A stretch of 24,227 bases of DNA, taken from contig JBJTHJ010000128.1 of the NCBI GenBank assembly GCA_046094385.1, forward strand, positions 1 to 24,227, in the 5' to 3' direction. Below, in pieces: positions 9,302 through 15,390 of this stretch (its first letter is position 1; each line of letters opens with the position of its first letter). Under the pieces are notes generated by a model, which was not told the origin of the DNA, ran no database searches, and worked only from the letters and a program-made list of their open reading frames with translations. Source of the stretch: ZLKRG08 sp046094385. GTDB lineage: Bacteria > Actinomycetota > Actinomycetes > Nanopelagicales > Nanopelagicaceae. Both the position numbers and the translations under genes were made by a program.

Positions 9302-10291
9302 ATGTCTAATTTTGGAATCCCAAGCCTTGCTCCCGAGTTAGAAGCTACAATCTCTTCAGGTTTAATTGAGGTTGAATCGATCCTCAACTCTAGGATTCAA
9401 GGAAGATACCTTTTTGCAAATGAGACTTCGCGCCATTTAATAGTGGCTGGCGGAAAGCGATTTCGGCCGCTAATTACCATTCTTGGAGCTTTAGTTGGCG
9501 ACGGAATCAATGAACGAGTAATAAAGGCAGCGGCGGTCTGCGAATTAACTCATTTAGCGACGCTCTATCACGATGATGTGATGGATGAAGCGCCACTTAG
9601 ACGAGGCGTAGAGAGCGCTAATAGCCGCTGGGGAAATTCAGTTGCGATCCTGACGGGTGATTACCTCTTTGCAAAAATGTCACAGATTTTGGCAGAGCTT
9701 GGGCCTGAGGCTGTTAAGTTGCAGGCGGATACCTTTGAGCGATTGGTAATCGGGCAGATCCAAGAGACCCAAGGGCCATCTGCAGGGGATGATCCATTGG
9801 AACATTATTTGCAGGTTGTTGCAGATAAGACTGGTTCTTTGATCGCCACCTCACTTAGATTTGGCTCAATGTTTGCTGGCTGCACCAGAGAAGAGATAGA
9901 GACCTTGACGCAATTCGGCGAGAAGATCGGTATCGCTTTTCAATTAGCAGACGATGTGATCGACATTGCAAGTGATTCCCATGAATCCGGTAAAACCCCA
10001 GGCACAGATTTGCGCGAAGGAATCCCCACATTAGTCACTTTAAATGCCCTTAAATCCGAAGACCCGAAAGATGCTTCTCTTAAGTTAGCGCTCTCTGCTC
10101 CAATAAAATCAGATGAAAAGTTGCAGTGGGTAATTAATGAATTACGAAATCATGAGGCATTAGCGCAATCACGTTTGCAATTGCAAGCAATCGCCAAAGA
10201 AGCAAGGGCAGCGCTTGGTCCGCTACCAATTAGCGATGCCAGTACTGCGCTCTACTCTCTATGCGATTTGATTATTGACCGAGTTGGTTGA
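9302..10291 (+). CDS. Polyprenyl diphosphate synthase (long-chain trans-type)
   Basis: This enzyme of the trans-isoprenyl diphosphate synthase family condenses isopentenyl diphosphate onto an allylic primer. The 329-residue protein has GGKRFRP at 50-56, the first Asp-rich motif D91-D92-V-M-D95, and the second D217-D218-V-I-D221; both bind the Mg-diphosphate substrates. The residues four and five places before the first Asp motif are T87 and A86. Small residues here allow a longer chain (roughly C30 or more), as in heptaprenyl and octaprenyl synthases. Directly following nuoN, it probably makes the menaquinone tail, supplying the electron acceptor of complex I. The exact product length cannot be read from sequence. 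Its 3' end overlaps the convergent RarD gene by 33 bases. Confidence 0.9.
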   Translation: MSNFGIPSLAPELEATISSGLIEVESILNSRIQGRYLFANETSRHLIVAGGKRFRPLITILGALVGDGINERVIKAAAVCELTHLATLYHDDVMDEAPLRRGVESANSRWGNSVAILTGDYLFAKMSQILAELGPEAVKLQADTFERLVIGQIQETQGPSAGDDPLEHYLQVVADKTGSLIATSLRFGSMFAGCTREEIETLTQFGEKIGIAFQLADDVIDIASDSHESGKTPGTDLREGIPTLVTLNALKSEDPKDASLKLALSAPIKSDEKLQWVINELRNHEALAQSRLQLQAIAKEARAALGPLPISDASTALYSLCDLIIDRVG

Positions 10292-11161
10292 TTTAACTAA
10301 GTCGGTCGCTAAAGCAATCAATGCTCCCCAAATAATCACAAAACCTAACCATCTAGCAGCTGGCATTGATTCGTGATTAATCCAAACCCCAATTGAAAAC
10401 TGGAGCGTTGGCGTGATGTATTGCAAGAGTCCGATTGTTGAATATGGCAGGCGAGTGGCAGAGCCATTAAATAGCAACAAAGGAATTGCAGTAATTGCGC
10501 CAGCTGCGGTCAAAAGAATCGTCAACTTCCAAGAGCCGCCCCATTGCCCCTCACCTTTCGAAGCCAGATAGAGGATAAATCCCGCGTAAGGTAAAAAAGC
10601 GATCATGGTTTCAATCGCTAGCCCTTCCACTGCTCCCAAATTCAGTTGTTTTTTGATCAGCCCATATGAACCCCAAGAGATCGCCAAGGTAAGTGCGATC
10701 CAGGGAAGCCTGCCGTAATCGATCGTTAAAACTAGGACTCCAATCGCTCCTAGCCCCACTGCAACCCACTGGATCTTTCTTAATTTCTCTTTAAGTAGGA
10801 CCACGCCAAAAGCGATGATAATCAAGGGATTTATGTAATAACCGAGGGCGGCTTCAACAACATGTCCATTGTTTGTGGCCCAAATGTAAACCAACCAATT
10901 TACAGAAACTAGAGCAGAAGCCAGTGCCAATCGGATGAATACTCGTTTGGTAAACATCAATGCAAAGGTCTTTCTTAAGTGTCTTTGAAATGCCAAAATC
11001 AAAATGCAGAAGACTGATGTCCAGACTGCGCGATGCGAGACGATCTCTTGTGCAGTGGCTGGTTTAAGAAGTGGCCAATAAAGAGGAAAGAGTCCCCAGA
11101 GAATGTAGGCAGAGAATCCGAATGTGAGTCCTAATTTGTATTCACTATTTGATTTATTCAA
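10259..11161 (-). CDS. rarD: RarD family transporter (EamA/DMT superfamily)
   Basis: A 300-residue integral membrane protein with ten hydrophobic segments arranged as two EamA repeats, matching RarD length (E. coli RarD is about 296). The N-terminal block SAYILWGLFPLYWPLL followed by EIVSHRAVW is characteristic of RarD. The family was named for a link to chloramphenicol sensitivity; the natural substrate is unknown, and DMT relatives carry metabolites or amino acids. The start codon is TTG at 11161-11159; an in-frame TAG lies 15 bases upstream and no other good start is near. The C-terminus overlaps the end of the polyprenyl synthase gene on the opposite strand. It follows yajQ on the same strand with a 22-base gap. 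Confidence 0.85.
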   Translation of the reverse strand: MNKSNSEYKLGLTFGFSAYILWGLFPLYWPLLKPATAQEIVSHRAVWTSVFCILILAFQRHLRKTFALMFTKRVFIRLALASALVSVNWLVYIWATNNGHVVEAALGYYINPLIIIAFGVVLLKEKLRKIQWVAVGLGAIGVLVLTIDYGRLPWIALTLAISWGSYGLIKKQLNLGAVEGLAIETMIAFLPYAGFILYLASKGEGQWGGSWKLTILLTAAGAITAIPLLLFNGSATRLPYSTIGLLQYITPTLQFSIGVWINHESMPAARWLGFVIIWGALIALATDLVKSTNSVNNQIA

Positions 11162-11166
11162 TTTAG

Positions 11167-11172
11167 ATTCTA
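11167..11172 (-). promoter_or_regulatory. Putative -10 box of a leaderless promoter before rarD
   Basis: Read on the minus strand this is TAGAAT, one mismatch from TATAAT, ending five bases before the TTG start at 11161. No ribosome-binding sequence lies between them. The same hexamer-to-start spacing occurs at several genes in the window. It also supports the unusual TTG start choice. Confidence 0.4.
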
Positions 11173-11183
11173 TCTACAAAGTT

Positions 11184-11672
11184 CTAACGATAATTTGTGA
11201 ATTGCACGGCGAAATCAAGGGTGGCTGCCTTTACTAGCGCAATCGCAGTTTGCAGATCATCTCGGGATTTGCTGGATACTCGAAGTTCATCTCCTTGAAT
11301 CTGAGTCTTAATTGATTTAGGTCCTTCATCTTTCAATAACTTTGCGACCTTTTTGGCGTTCTCCGTTGAGATTCCCTCTTTGAGCGCAACTGAAATCTTG
11401 GTTAACTTGCCAGATTGTTGTGGCTCTGATGGATCGATGTGTTTAAGTGAGACATTGCGTTTGATCATCTTCTCTTTTAAAACCTCGAGCGCGGCCTTAG
11501 CGCGCTCCTCGGTCTCGGATTCGATCTTGATTAGATCGCCGGCCATCTCAAGCTTGGTTCCGGTTCCCTTAAAGTCAAAGCGGGTATCCAATTCACGGGT
11601 TGCTTGGTTGACTGCATTGTCCAACTCCATGCGGTCGATCTTGGAGACGATATCGAAGCTGCTATCTGCCAT
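11184..11672 (-). CDS. yajQ: YajQ family nucleotide-binding protein
   Basis: YajQ (DUF520/UPF0234) proteins bind nucleotides, and some family members bind cyclic di-GMP; the cellular role in Actinobacteria is unclear. The chosen ATG at 11672 gives MADSSFDIVSK and 162 residues, the usual family length. An upstream in-frame ATG at 11726 would add 18 residues with no family counterpart and would start inside the terminator hairpin, so it is rejected. Family landmarks are SFDIVSKIDRMELDNAV at the N-terminus, the TRELDTRFDF segment, and the C-terminal QIQGDELRVSSKSRDDLQ block followed by FAVQFTNYR. A TACTTT sequence (11685-11680) ends seven bases before the start and may be a leaderless -10 element. 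Confidence 0.93.
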   Translation of the reverse strand: MADSSFDIVSKIDRMELDNAVNQATRELDTRFDFKGTGTKLEMAGDLIKIESETEERAKAALEVLKEKMIKRNVSLKHIDPSEPQQSGKLTKISVALKEGISTENAKKVAKLLKDEGPKSIKTQIQGDELRVSSKSRDDLQTAIALVKAATLDFAVQFTNYR

Positions 11673-11701
11673 GTCGGTAAAAGTATCAAACTTGGGAGAG
11701 T

Positions 11702-11748
11702 TAAAGAAAAGAGAAACCCGCCCCACGCACTTGGCGTAGAGCGGGTTT
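11702..11748 (-). terminator. Rho-independent terminator after the DUF5679 gene
   Basis: An 8-base inverted repeat, AAACCCGC (11714-11721) and GCGGGTTT (11741-11748), encloses a second stem ACGC/GCGT (11725-11728, 11734-11737) with a five-base loop. Read on the minus strand the hairpin is followed by a T-rich tract (TTTCTCTTTTCTTT), the normal layout of an intrinsic terminator. It begins 12 bases past the DUF5679 stop and separates that gene from yajQ, so yajQ probably needs its own promoter. Confidence 0.75.
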
Positions 11749-11760
11749 AACTACTTATGG

Positions 11761-11922
11761 TTACTGCGCCTTGCCGAGAATGCGGTTTAGCTTGGTGCCA
11801 CATACTGAGCAGATGCCCTGCGCCATGCGACGACCAGAGTCGGAAACCTTTACGGTTCCTTCGAATTCACGCTTCTCCTTGCACTTCACGCAGTAAGCGT
11901 CACCTTTATATGTCTCTGCCAT
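11761..11922 (-). CDS. DUF5679 small zinc-ribbon protein
   Basis: A 53-residue protein starting MAETYKGDAYCVKCKEKR and ending CGTKLNRILGKAQ. Four cysteines in two pairs, C11-x2-C14 and C38-x2-C41, predict a zinc ribbon, and the overall pattern matches the DUF5679 family widespread in Actinobacteria. Function is unknown; small basic zinc ribbons often contact RNA, ribosomes or polymerase, but that is speculation. The start is firmly set by a GGAGGAG sequence (11935-11929) six bases upstream. It is followed by a clear rho-independent terminator, so it is probably a single-gene transcript. It is divergent from groEL, with a 260-base shared upstream region. Confidence 0.9.
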   Translation of the reverse strand: MAETYKGDAYCVKCKEKREFEGTVKVSDSGRRMAQGICSVCGTKLNRILGKAQ

Positions 11923-12060
11923 ATCTATCTCCTCCGTTCGACGCGCCCAGGGTTAGCCCTCCAGCGCTCGGTATCAACCATACCCCTGCTCACGCTCAAA
12001 TCCACGCTCATTCGCCTCTCATTGGGCAGTTAATTGGGGATTTACCCAGGGGCAACCGAT

Positions 12061-12089
12061 TTGAGCCTAAATCGCCCTTCAATTACCCT
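12061..12089 (+). promoter_or_regulatory. Putative groEL promoter
   Basis: TTGAGC (12061-12066) and TACCCT (12084-12089) are separated by exactly 17 bases, fitting -35 and TANNNT -10 elements of the housekeeping sigma factor. The predicted transcription start (about 12096) falls within the left arm of the CIRCE operator, the usual arrangement for HrcA repression. The hexamers are imperfect and the start site is inferred. Confidence 0.5.
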
Positions 12090-12094
12090 TTGCG

Positions 12095-12121
12095 TTAGCA
12101 CTCACGGGGTCAGAGTGATAA
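12095..12121 (+). promoter_or_regulatory. CIRCE operator (HrcA binding site) upstream of groEL
   Basis: TTAGCACTC (12095-12103), a nine-base spacer, then GAGTGATAA (12113-12121). The consensus is TTAGCACTC-N9-GAGTGCTAA, so the left arm is perfect and the right arm differs at one base. It lies 61 bases upstream of the groEL start. In Actinobacteria the HrcA repressor binds this element and releases it on heat stress. hrcA itself is not in the window. Confidence 0.92.
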
Positions 12122-12172
12122 CCAGAGTAAGAATGGTGAAATGGCCCCAAATTTTTGATAGATCCGAGAGAT

Positions 12173-12176
12173 GGAG
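12173..12176 (+). promoter_or_regulatory. Shine-Dalgarno site fixing the groEL start
   Basis: GGAG lies six bases before the ATG at 12183. The in-frame ATG at 12171 would place the ribosome site inside the coding region and add four residues (MEKK) absent from GroEL proteins, so 12183 is the likely start. Confidence 0.75.
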
Positions 12177-12182
12177 AAAAAG

Positions 12183-13802
12183 ATGGCAAAGCAGATCGCC
12201 TTTAATGAAGAGGCTCGCCGCGGTCTTGAGCGCGGAATGAATGTATTAGCTGATGCAGTCAAGGTAACCCTAGGACCTCGCGGACGTAATGTCGTGCTTG
12301 AGAAGAAGTGGGGCGCACCAACTATCACCAACGATGGAGTCTCAATTGCAAAAGAGATCGAACTTGATGATCCATGGGAGAAAATTGGTGCAGAGCTTGT
12401 AAAAGAGGTCGCTAAGAAGACCGATGATGTCGCAGGCGATGGCACCACCACTGCAACCGTGCTGGCCCAAGCTCTAGTTCGCGAAGGATTGCGCAACGTT
12501 GCAGCTGGATCAAATCCAATGGGCATCAAGCGAGGTATCGAGAAGGCTGTTGAAGCAGTAACCAATGAACTTTTAAAGATGGCTAAGAATGTCGAAACCA
12601 AAGATCAAATCGCTGCAACTGCATCGATTTCAGCTGCGGACACCACAATCGGCGAGATGATCGCAGAAGCGATGGATAAAGTCGGCAAAGAGGGTGTAAT
12701 CACTGTCGAAGATTCAAATACTTTCGGCCTTGAGTTAGAGCTGACCGAAGGTATGCGTTTTGATAAAGGTTATATCTCGCCATACTTTGTAACTGATACC
12801 GATCGTATGGAAGCGGTTCTTGAAGATGCATATATCTTGATTGCAAATTCCAAGATCGCAAATATCAAGGATATGTTGCCGATTTTAGAGAAAGTCATGC
12901 AGACTGGTAAGCCGCTTGCAATCATCGCAGAAGATGTAGAGGCAGAAGCGCTCGCAACATTGGTGGTCAATAAGATCCGCGGAAACTTCCGCTCGGCCGC
13001 AGTAAAAGCGCCTGGATTTGGTGATCGTCGTAAGGCGATGCTGCAAGATATCGCGATTTTAACTGGCGCTACTGTGATCTCCGAAGAGGTTGGATTAAAG
13101 CTAGATCAAGCAGGTATTGAGCTACTTGGTCGCGCTCGCAAAGTAGTGATTTCCAAGGATGAGACCACTATCGTCGAAGGCGCTGGTGATGAGGGACAGA
13201 TCAAAGGTCGGGTTCAACAGATTCGCCAAGAAATCGAGAAGTCTGACTCAGATTACGATCGCGAGAAGTTACAAGAGCGCCTAGCAAAACTTGCAGGTGG
13301 CGTTGCGGTTATCAAAGCTGGCGCAGCTACTGAAGTAGAGTTGAAAGAGCGCAAGCACCGCATTGAAGATGCAGTTCGTAATGCAAAAGCTGCGGTCGAA
13401 GAGGGCATCGTCGCTGGTGGTGGCGTTGCGCTAATTCAAGCTGGCGCTAAAGTCTTTCCAACTTTGAAACTTACTGGTGAAGAGGCGGTCGGTGCGAAGA
13501 TCGTCGAAGCTGCGATCGAAGCTCCACTCAAGCAGATTGCCGCGAATGCTGGACTTGAAGGTGGCGTAATCGTTGAGAAGGTACGTAACTTAGAGCCAGG
13601 CCATGGTCTAAATGCGGCTACCGGCGAATATGTGGACATGATTAAAGCCGGCATCATCGATCCGGCAAAGGTAACGCGTTCAGCGCTACAGAATGCGGCA
13701 TCTATCGCTGCGCTCTTCCTAACCACTGAAGCGGTGATTGCAGATAAGCCAGAGAAGACTCCAGCGATGCCAGCAGGCGCTGGTGGCGACATGGACTTTT
13801 AA
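12183..13802 (+). CDS. groEL: Chaperonin GroEL (60 kDa, actinobacterial GroEL2 type)
   Basis: GroEL forms the double-ring ATP-driven folding chamber of the cytosol. The 539-residue product begins MAKQIAFNEEARRGLERG, carries the ATP-binding motif GDGTTT at 85-90, and is closely similar throughout to mycobacterial GroEL2 (Hsp65). The C-terminus ends GAGGDMDF, the Gly/Met-type tail of the main housekeeping chaperonin, not the His-rich tail of GroEL1 paralogues. No groES lies next to it; in Actinobacteria a groES-groEL1 pair is often elsewhere, so this is not alarming. It is preceded by a CIRCE element and promoter. The stop (TAATG) shares one base with the DUF3027 gene, suggesting that gene is co-transcribed under heat-shock control. 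Confidence 0.98.
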   Translation: MAKQIAFNEEARRGLERGMNVLADAVKVTLGPRGRNVVLEKKWGAPTITNDGVSIAKEIELDDPWEKIGAELVKEVAKKTDDVAGDGTTTATVLAQALVREGLRNVAAGSNPMGIKRGIEKAVEAVTNELLKMAKNVETKDQIAATASISAADTTIGEMIAEAMDKVGKEGVITVEDSNTFGLELELTEGMRFDKGYISPYFVTDTDRMEAVLEDAYILIANSKIANIKDMLPILEKVMQTGKPLAIIAEDVEAEALATLVVNKIRGNFRSAAVKAPGFGDRRKAMLQDIAILTGATVISEEVGLKLDQAGIELLGRARKVVISKDETTIVEGAGDEGQIKGRVQQIRQEIEKSDSDYDREKLQERLAKLAGGVAVIKAGAATEVELKERKHRIEDAVRNAKAAVEEGIVAGGGVALIQAGAKVFPTLKLTGEEAVGAKIVEAAIEAPLKQIAANAGLEGGVIVEKVRNLEPGHGLNAATGEYVDMIKAGIIDPAKVTRSALQNAASIAALFLTTEAVIADKPEKTPAMPAGAGGDMDF

Positions 13803-14461
13803 TGTCATTTGATGCAACTGATTTAGCTCTTAGCGCCGCTGTTGATGCAGCTGGCGCTAAAGAGCTAGTTGGTGCATTTGTTGGCGTTGAATTTGATGAT
13901 CAAGATCGTCTTGCAAATTATCTTTTCGAATCAAATTTGCCTGGTTACAAAGGTTGGCGCTGGTCTGTTACGGTCGCAAAAGTGGATGCAGATTCAGAAG
14001 CCACAATCTGTGATGTAGTTGCAATTCCAGGACCAGATTCGCTCCTTGCACCAAAATGGATTCCATATGCTGATCGGTTACAGCCAGGTGATGTTGGAGT
14101 TGGCGATATCGTGCCAAGTCAGCCTGATGATGCGCGTTTAGTCCCAGGATTTGCCGCACTTCCACAAGATGAAGAGTTGGATCCAACTCAACTATGGGAG
14201 CTTGGCTTAGGAAGATTAAGAGTGCTTTCGATTGAAGGTCGAGATCAGGCAGCAAAGCGCTGGTATGACGGCGATCGTGGACCAAACGCTGCTGTTGCAA
14301 AGGCAGCTCCCAAACCTTGCGGCTCTTGTGGTTTCTTCTTACCGATCGCAGGTTCCTTGCGAAGTGCGTTCGGAGTCTGTGCGAATGCAATCTCTCCCGA
14401 AGATGCGAAGGTGGTATCCGTTGACCATGGATGCGGCGCACATTCGGAAGCGACCGTCTAA
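13802..14461 (+). CDS. DUF3027 family protein with C-terminal Cys cluster
   Basis: A 219-residue soluble protein matching the actinobacterial DUF3027 family; function unknown. Recognisable blocks are GYKGWRWSVTVAK (48-60), IPGPDSLLAPKWIPYADRL, GDVGVGDIVPSQPDDARLVPG and LGLGRLRVLSIEGRDQAAKRWYDGD. The C-terminal part has C173-x2-C176, C193 and C211, with H209 and H214 close by, which could make a zinc-binding site. Its ATG uses the last base of the groEL stop, so translation is likely coupled and expression should follow the CIRCE-controlled groEL message. A GGTGG sequence inside the end of groEL could serve as ribosome site. The neighbour downstream is a cold-shock-domain gene. Confidence 0.88.
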   Translation: MSFDATDLALSAAVDAAGAKELVGAFVGVEFDDQDRLANYLFESNLPGYKGWRWSVTVAKVDADSEATICDVVAIPGPDSLLAPKWIPYADRLQPGDVGVGDIVPSQPDDARLVPGFAALPQDEELDPTQLWELGLGRLRVLSIEGRDQAAKRWYDGDRGPNAAVAKAAPKPCGSCGFFLPIAGSLRSAFGVCANAISPEDAKVVSVDHGCGAHSEATV

Positions 14462-14475
14462 CCATTTAGGTTAGA
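14457..14475 (+). other. Small hairpin at the DUF3027 stop, before the cold-shock gene
   Basis: TCTAACC and GGTTAGA form a perfect seven-base stem with a five-base ATTTA loop. The stop codon of the DUF3027 gene (TAA, 14459-14461) lies inside the left arm. An A/T-rich tract follows (AATTTAACTATT), but it is not a proper T run, so this may be a weak terminator, an RNA processing or stability element, or chance. Confidence 0.4.
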
Positions 14476-14503
14476 ATTTAACTATTCATCGGAACCGATC
14501 CAA

Positions 14504-14509
14504 AAGGAG
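14504..14509 (+). promoter_or_regulatory. Strong Shine-Dalgarno site of the cold-shock-domain gene
   Basis: AAGGAG sits six bases before the ATG at 14516, an optimal match and distance. It contrasts with the many genes here that lack any such site and suggests efficient leadered translation. Confidence 0.8.
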
Positions 14510-14515
14510 CCAACT

Positions 14516-14905
14516 ATGCCAACTGGTAAAGTCAAATGGTTTAGCCTCGAAAAGGGCTTTGGGTTCATCGAATCCGATGAGGGCGAAGATGTTTATTTAG
14601 CAGCAACCGCCCTACCGGAGGGCGTAACCACGGTAAAGCCTGGCACCAAACTTGAGTTTGGCGTTGCCGAAGGACGTCGTGGCCCACAGGCGCTTTCGGT
14701 GCGGGTTATTGAAGCACCAACCTCTTTGGCTGCATCTACTCGCGCCGCAACCGATGATCTCGCATCGATCATCGAAGACTCCATCAAAATCTTAGATCGA
14801 GTTGGCAACAATATTCGTCGTGGAAAATACCCAACTGCGGTCGAGGCCGAGCGTTTAGGCAAAGTACTTCGCGGTATCGCCCAGCAAATCGAAGATAACG
14901 CCTAA
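14516..14905 (+). CDS. CspB-like cold-shock-domain protein with helical C-terminal tail
   Basis: A 129-residue nucleic-acid-binding protein. Residues 1-66 form a cold-shock domain, with RNP1 as KGFGFIE (13-19). RNP2, usually VFVH, reads DVYLAATAL (25-33), so the aromatic and histidine contacts are altered; mycobacterial CspB (Rv0871, from memory) has DVYVRSSAL there, so this is a feature of the subfamily. Residues 70-129 are predicted helical, ending RRGKYPTAVEAERLGKVLRGIAQQ, and match the C-terminal extension of that subfamily. It is probably an RNA chaperone or a translational or transcriptional regulator; cold inducibility is not shown. Neighbours are DUF3027 upstream and a PGPGW membrane protein downstream. 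Confidence 0.9.
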   Translation: MPTGKVKWFSLEKGFGFIESDEGEDVYLAATALPEGVTTVKPGTKLEFGVAEGRRGPQALSVRVIEAPTSLAASTRAATDDLASIIEDSIKILDRVGNNIRRGKYPTAVEAERLGKVLRGIAQQIEDNA

Positions 14906-14917
14906 CTTATCTGTTAG
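14902..14917 (+). other. Small hairpin at the cold-shock gene stop
   Basis: CTAAC (14902-14906) and GTTAG (14913-14917) pair around a TTATCT loop, with the stop codon TAA (14903-14905) in the left arm. The stem is the same CTAAC/GTTAG as in the hairpin at 14457-14475 before the gene. At five pairs it is weak on its own. Confidence 0.3.
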
Positions 14918-14931
14918 CAATTGATATATAA

Positions 14932-15180
14932 ATGATCAAGTATTTCAAAGGCACCTGGCGTAAATTGCCACATCCAGTTCGTTGGATCATGGTCGCAACT
15001 GTAGGTGCAACTTTGGTGGTGCTTGGAATTGCATTCTTGGTTTTGCCTGGCCCCGGAATCCCATTGATCATTGCAGGCCTTGCGATCTTGGCCACCGAAT
15101 TTACCTGGGCTGAGATTTGGCTAAATCGCACCAAGCATCACGTTAGTAAAGCAGTAAAAAGAGTTCGTAAAAAGAATTAA
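14932..15180 (+). CDS. PGPGW family small membrane protein
   Basis: An 82-residue protein matching the PGPGW putative transmembrane family. A first hydrophobic helix (about 17-37) leads into the hallmark LVLPGPGIPLIIAGLAILA (36-54), with PGPG at 39-42, which forms a second hydrophobic segment. The C-terminus is strongly basic (KAVKRVRKKN), expected to lie in the cytoplasm. Function is unknown. There is no Shine-Dalgarno sequence; an A/T-rich GATATATAA directly precedes the ATG. The stop codon overlaps the stop of the convergent DUF2530 gene by four bases (TTAA). Confidence 0.85.
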   Translation: MIKYFKGTWRKLPHPVRWIMVATVGATLVVLGIAFLVLPGPGIPLIIAGLAILATEFTWAEIWLNRTKHHVSKAVKRVRKKN

Positions 15181-15356
15181 ACGCCGCCGGCACGGTCTTT
15201 TAAAGTTGTAATTGCAATACCTACAAATCCCAGCAGGAATCCCACGATACAAGTCCAAATAAATCTGGAACTTGCACCAAATGCCAAACCGAAAATGGCT
15301 GCCACGACCCAAATTACCATTCCAGCTATCACCAGAGAGATCATGGTTCGCTTCAT
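15177..15356 (-). CDS. DUF2530-like small membrane protein
   Basis: A 59-residue protein starting MKRTMISLVIAGMVIWVVAA and ending LKDRAGGV, with two hydrophobic helices (about 6-26 and 32-51) and short basic ends. Size, helix layout and the closing GIAITTLKDR-type segment resemble the actinobacterial DUF2530 family, whose function is unknown; DUF2530 genes are often found near MFS transporters. The assignment is from memory of the family and moderately firm; the coding status is supported by the hydrophobic pattern and by how neatly it fills the gap between its neighbours. It converges on the PGPGW gene (four-base overlap) and diverges from the MFS gene, with only 34 bases between the two start codons. 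Confidence 0.75.
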   Translation of the reverse strand: MKRTMISLVIAGMVIWVVAAIFGLAFGASSRFIWTCIVGFLLGFVGIAITTLKDRAGGV

Positions 15357-15378
15357 GAGGTGAGTTTATCCTTACAAG

Positions 15379-15384
15379 TACTAT
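15379..15384 (+). promoter_or_regulatory. Putative -10 box of a leaderless promoter before the MFS gene
   Basis: TACTAT (one mismatch from TATAAT) ends six bases before the ATG at 15391, with no Shine-Dalgarno sequence. The divergent DUF2530 gene starts only 34 bases away, so any upstream promoter element must overlap the opposite gene's start. Confidence 0.42.
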
Positions 15385-15390
15385 TCTGAC

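Noticed and set aside
11673..11726. 18-residue N-terminal extension of YajQ
   Set aside because: Family proteins start at the SFDIV motif; the extended start would lie in the terminator hairpin of the upstream gene.
11700..11760. Hairpin near yajQ considered as a tRNA or small RNA gene
   Set aside because: It has a GC-rich stem followed by a T-rich tract on the minus strand and no cloverleaf arms; terminator is the simpler reading.
11757..12098. A 113-codon plus-strand open frame upstream of groEL
   Set aside because: It is antisense to the well-supported DUF5679 gene, runs through the groEL promoter and CIRCE, and its Pro/His/Ser-rich translation has no recognisable pattern.
11923..12182. 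Search for a groES gene or another small gene in the longest gap (260 bp)
   Set aside because: No GroES-like frame is present; the gap holds the DUF5679 leader, the groEL promoter, CIRCE and the groEL ribosome site.
15121..15312. 63-codon minus-strand frame across the PGPGW/DUF2530 junction
   Set aside because: It is out of frame with the hydrophobic 59-residue DUF2530-like protein on the same strand, which has the better start, helix pattern and boundaries.
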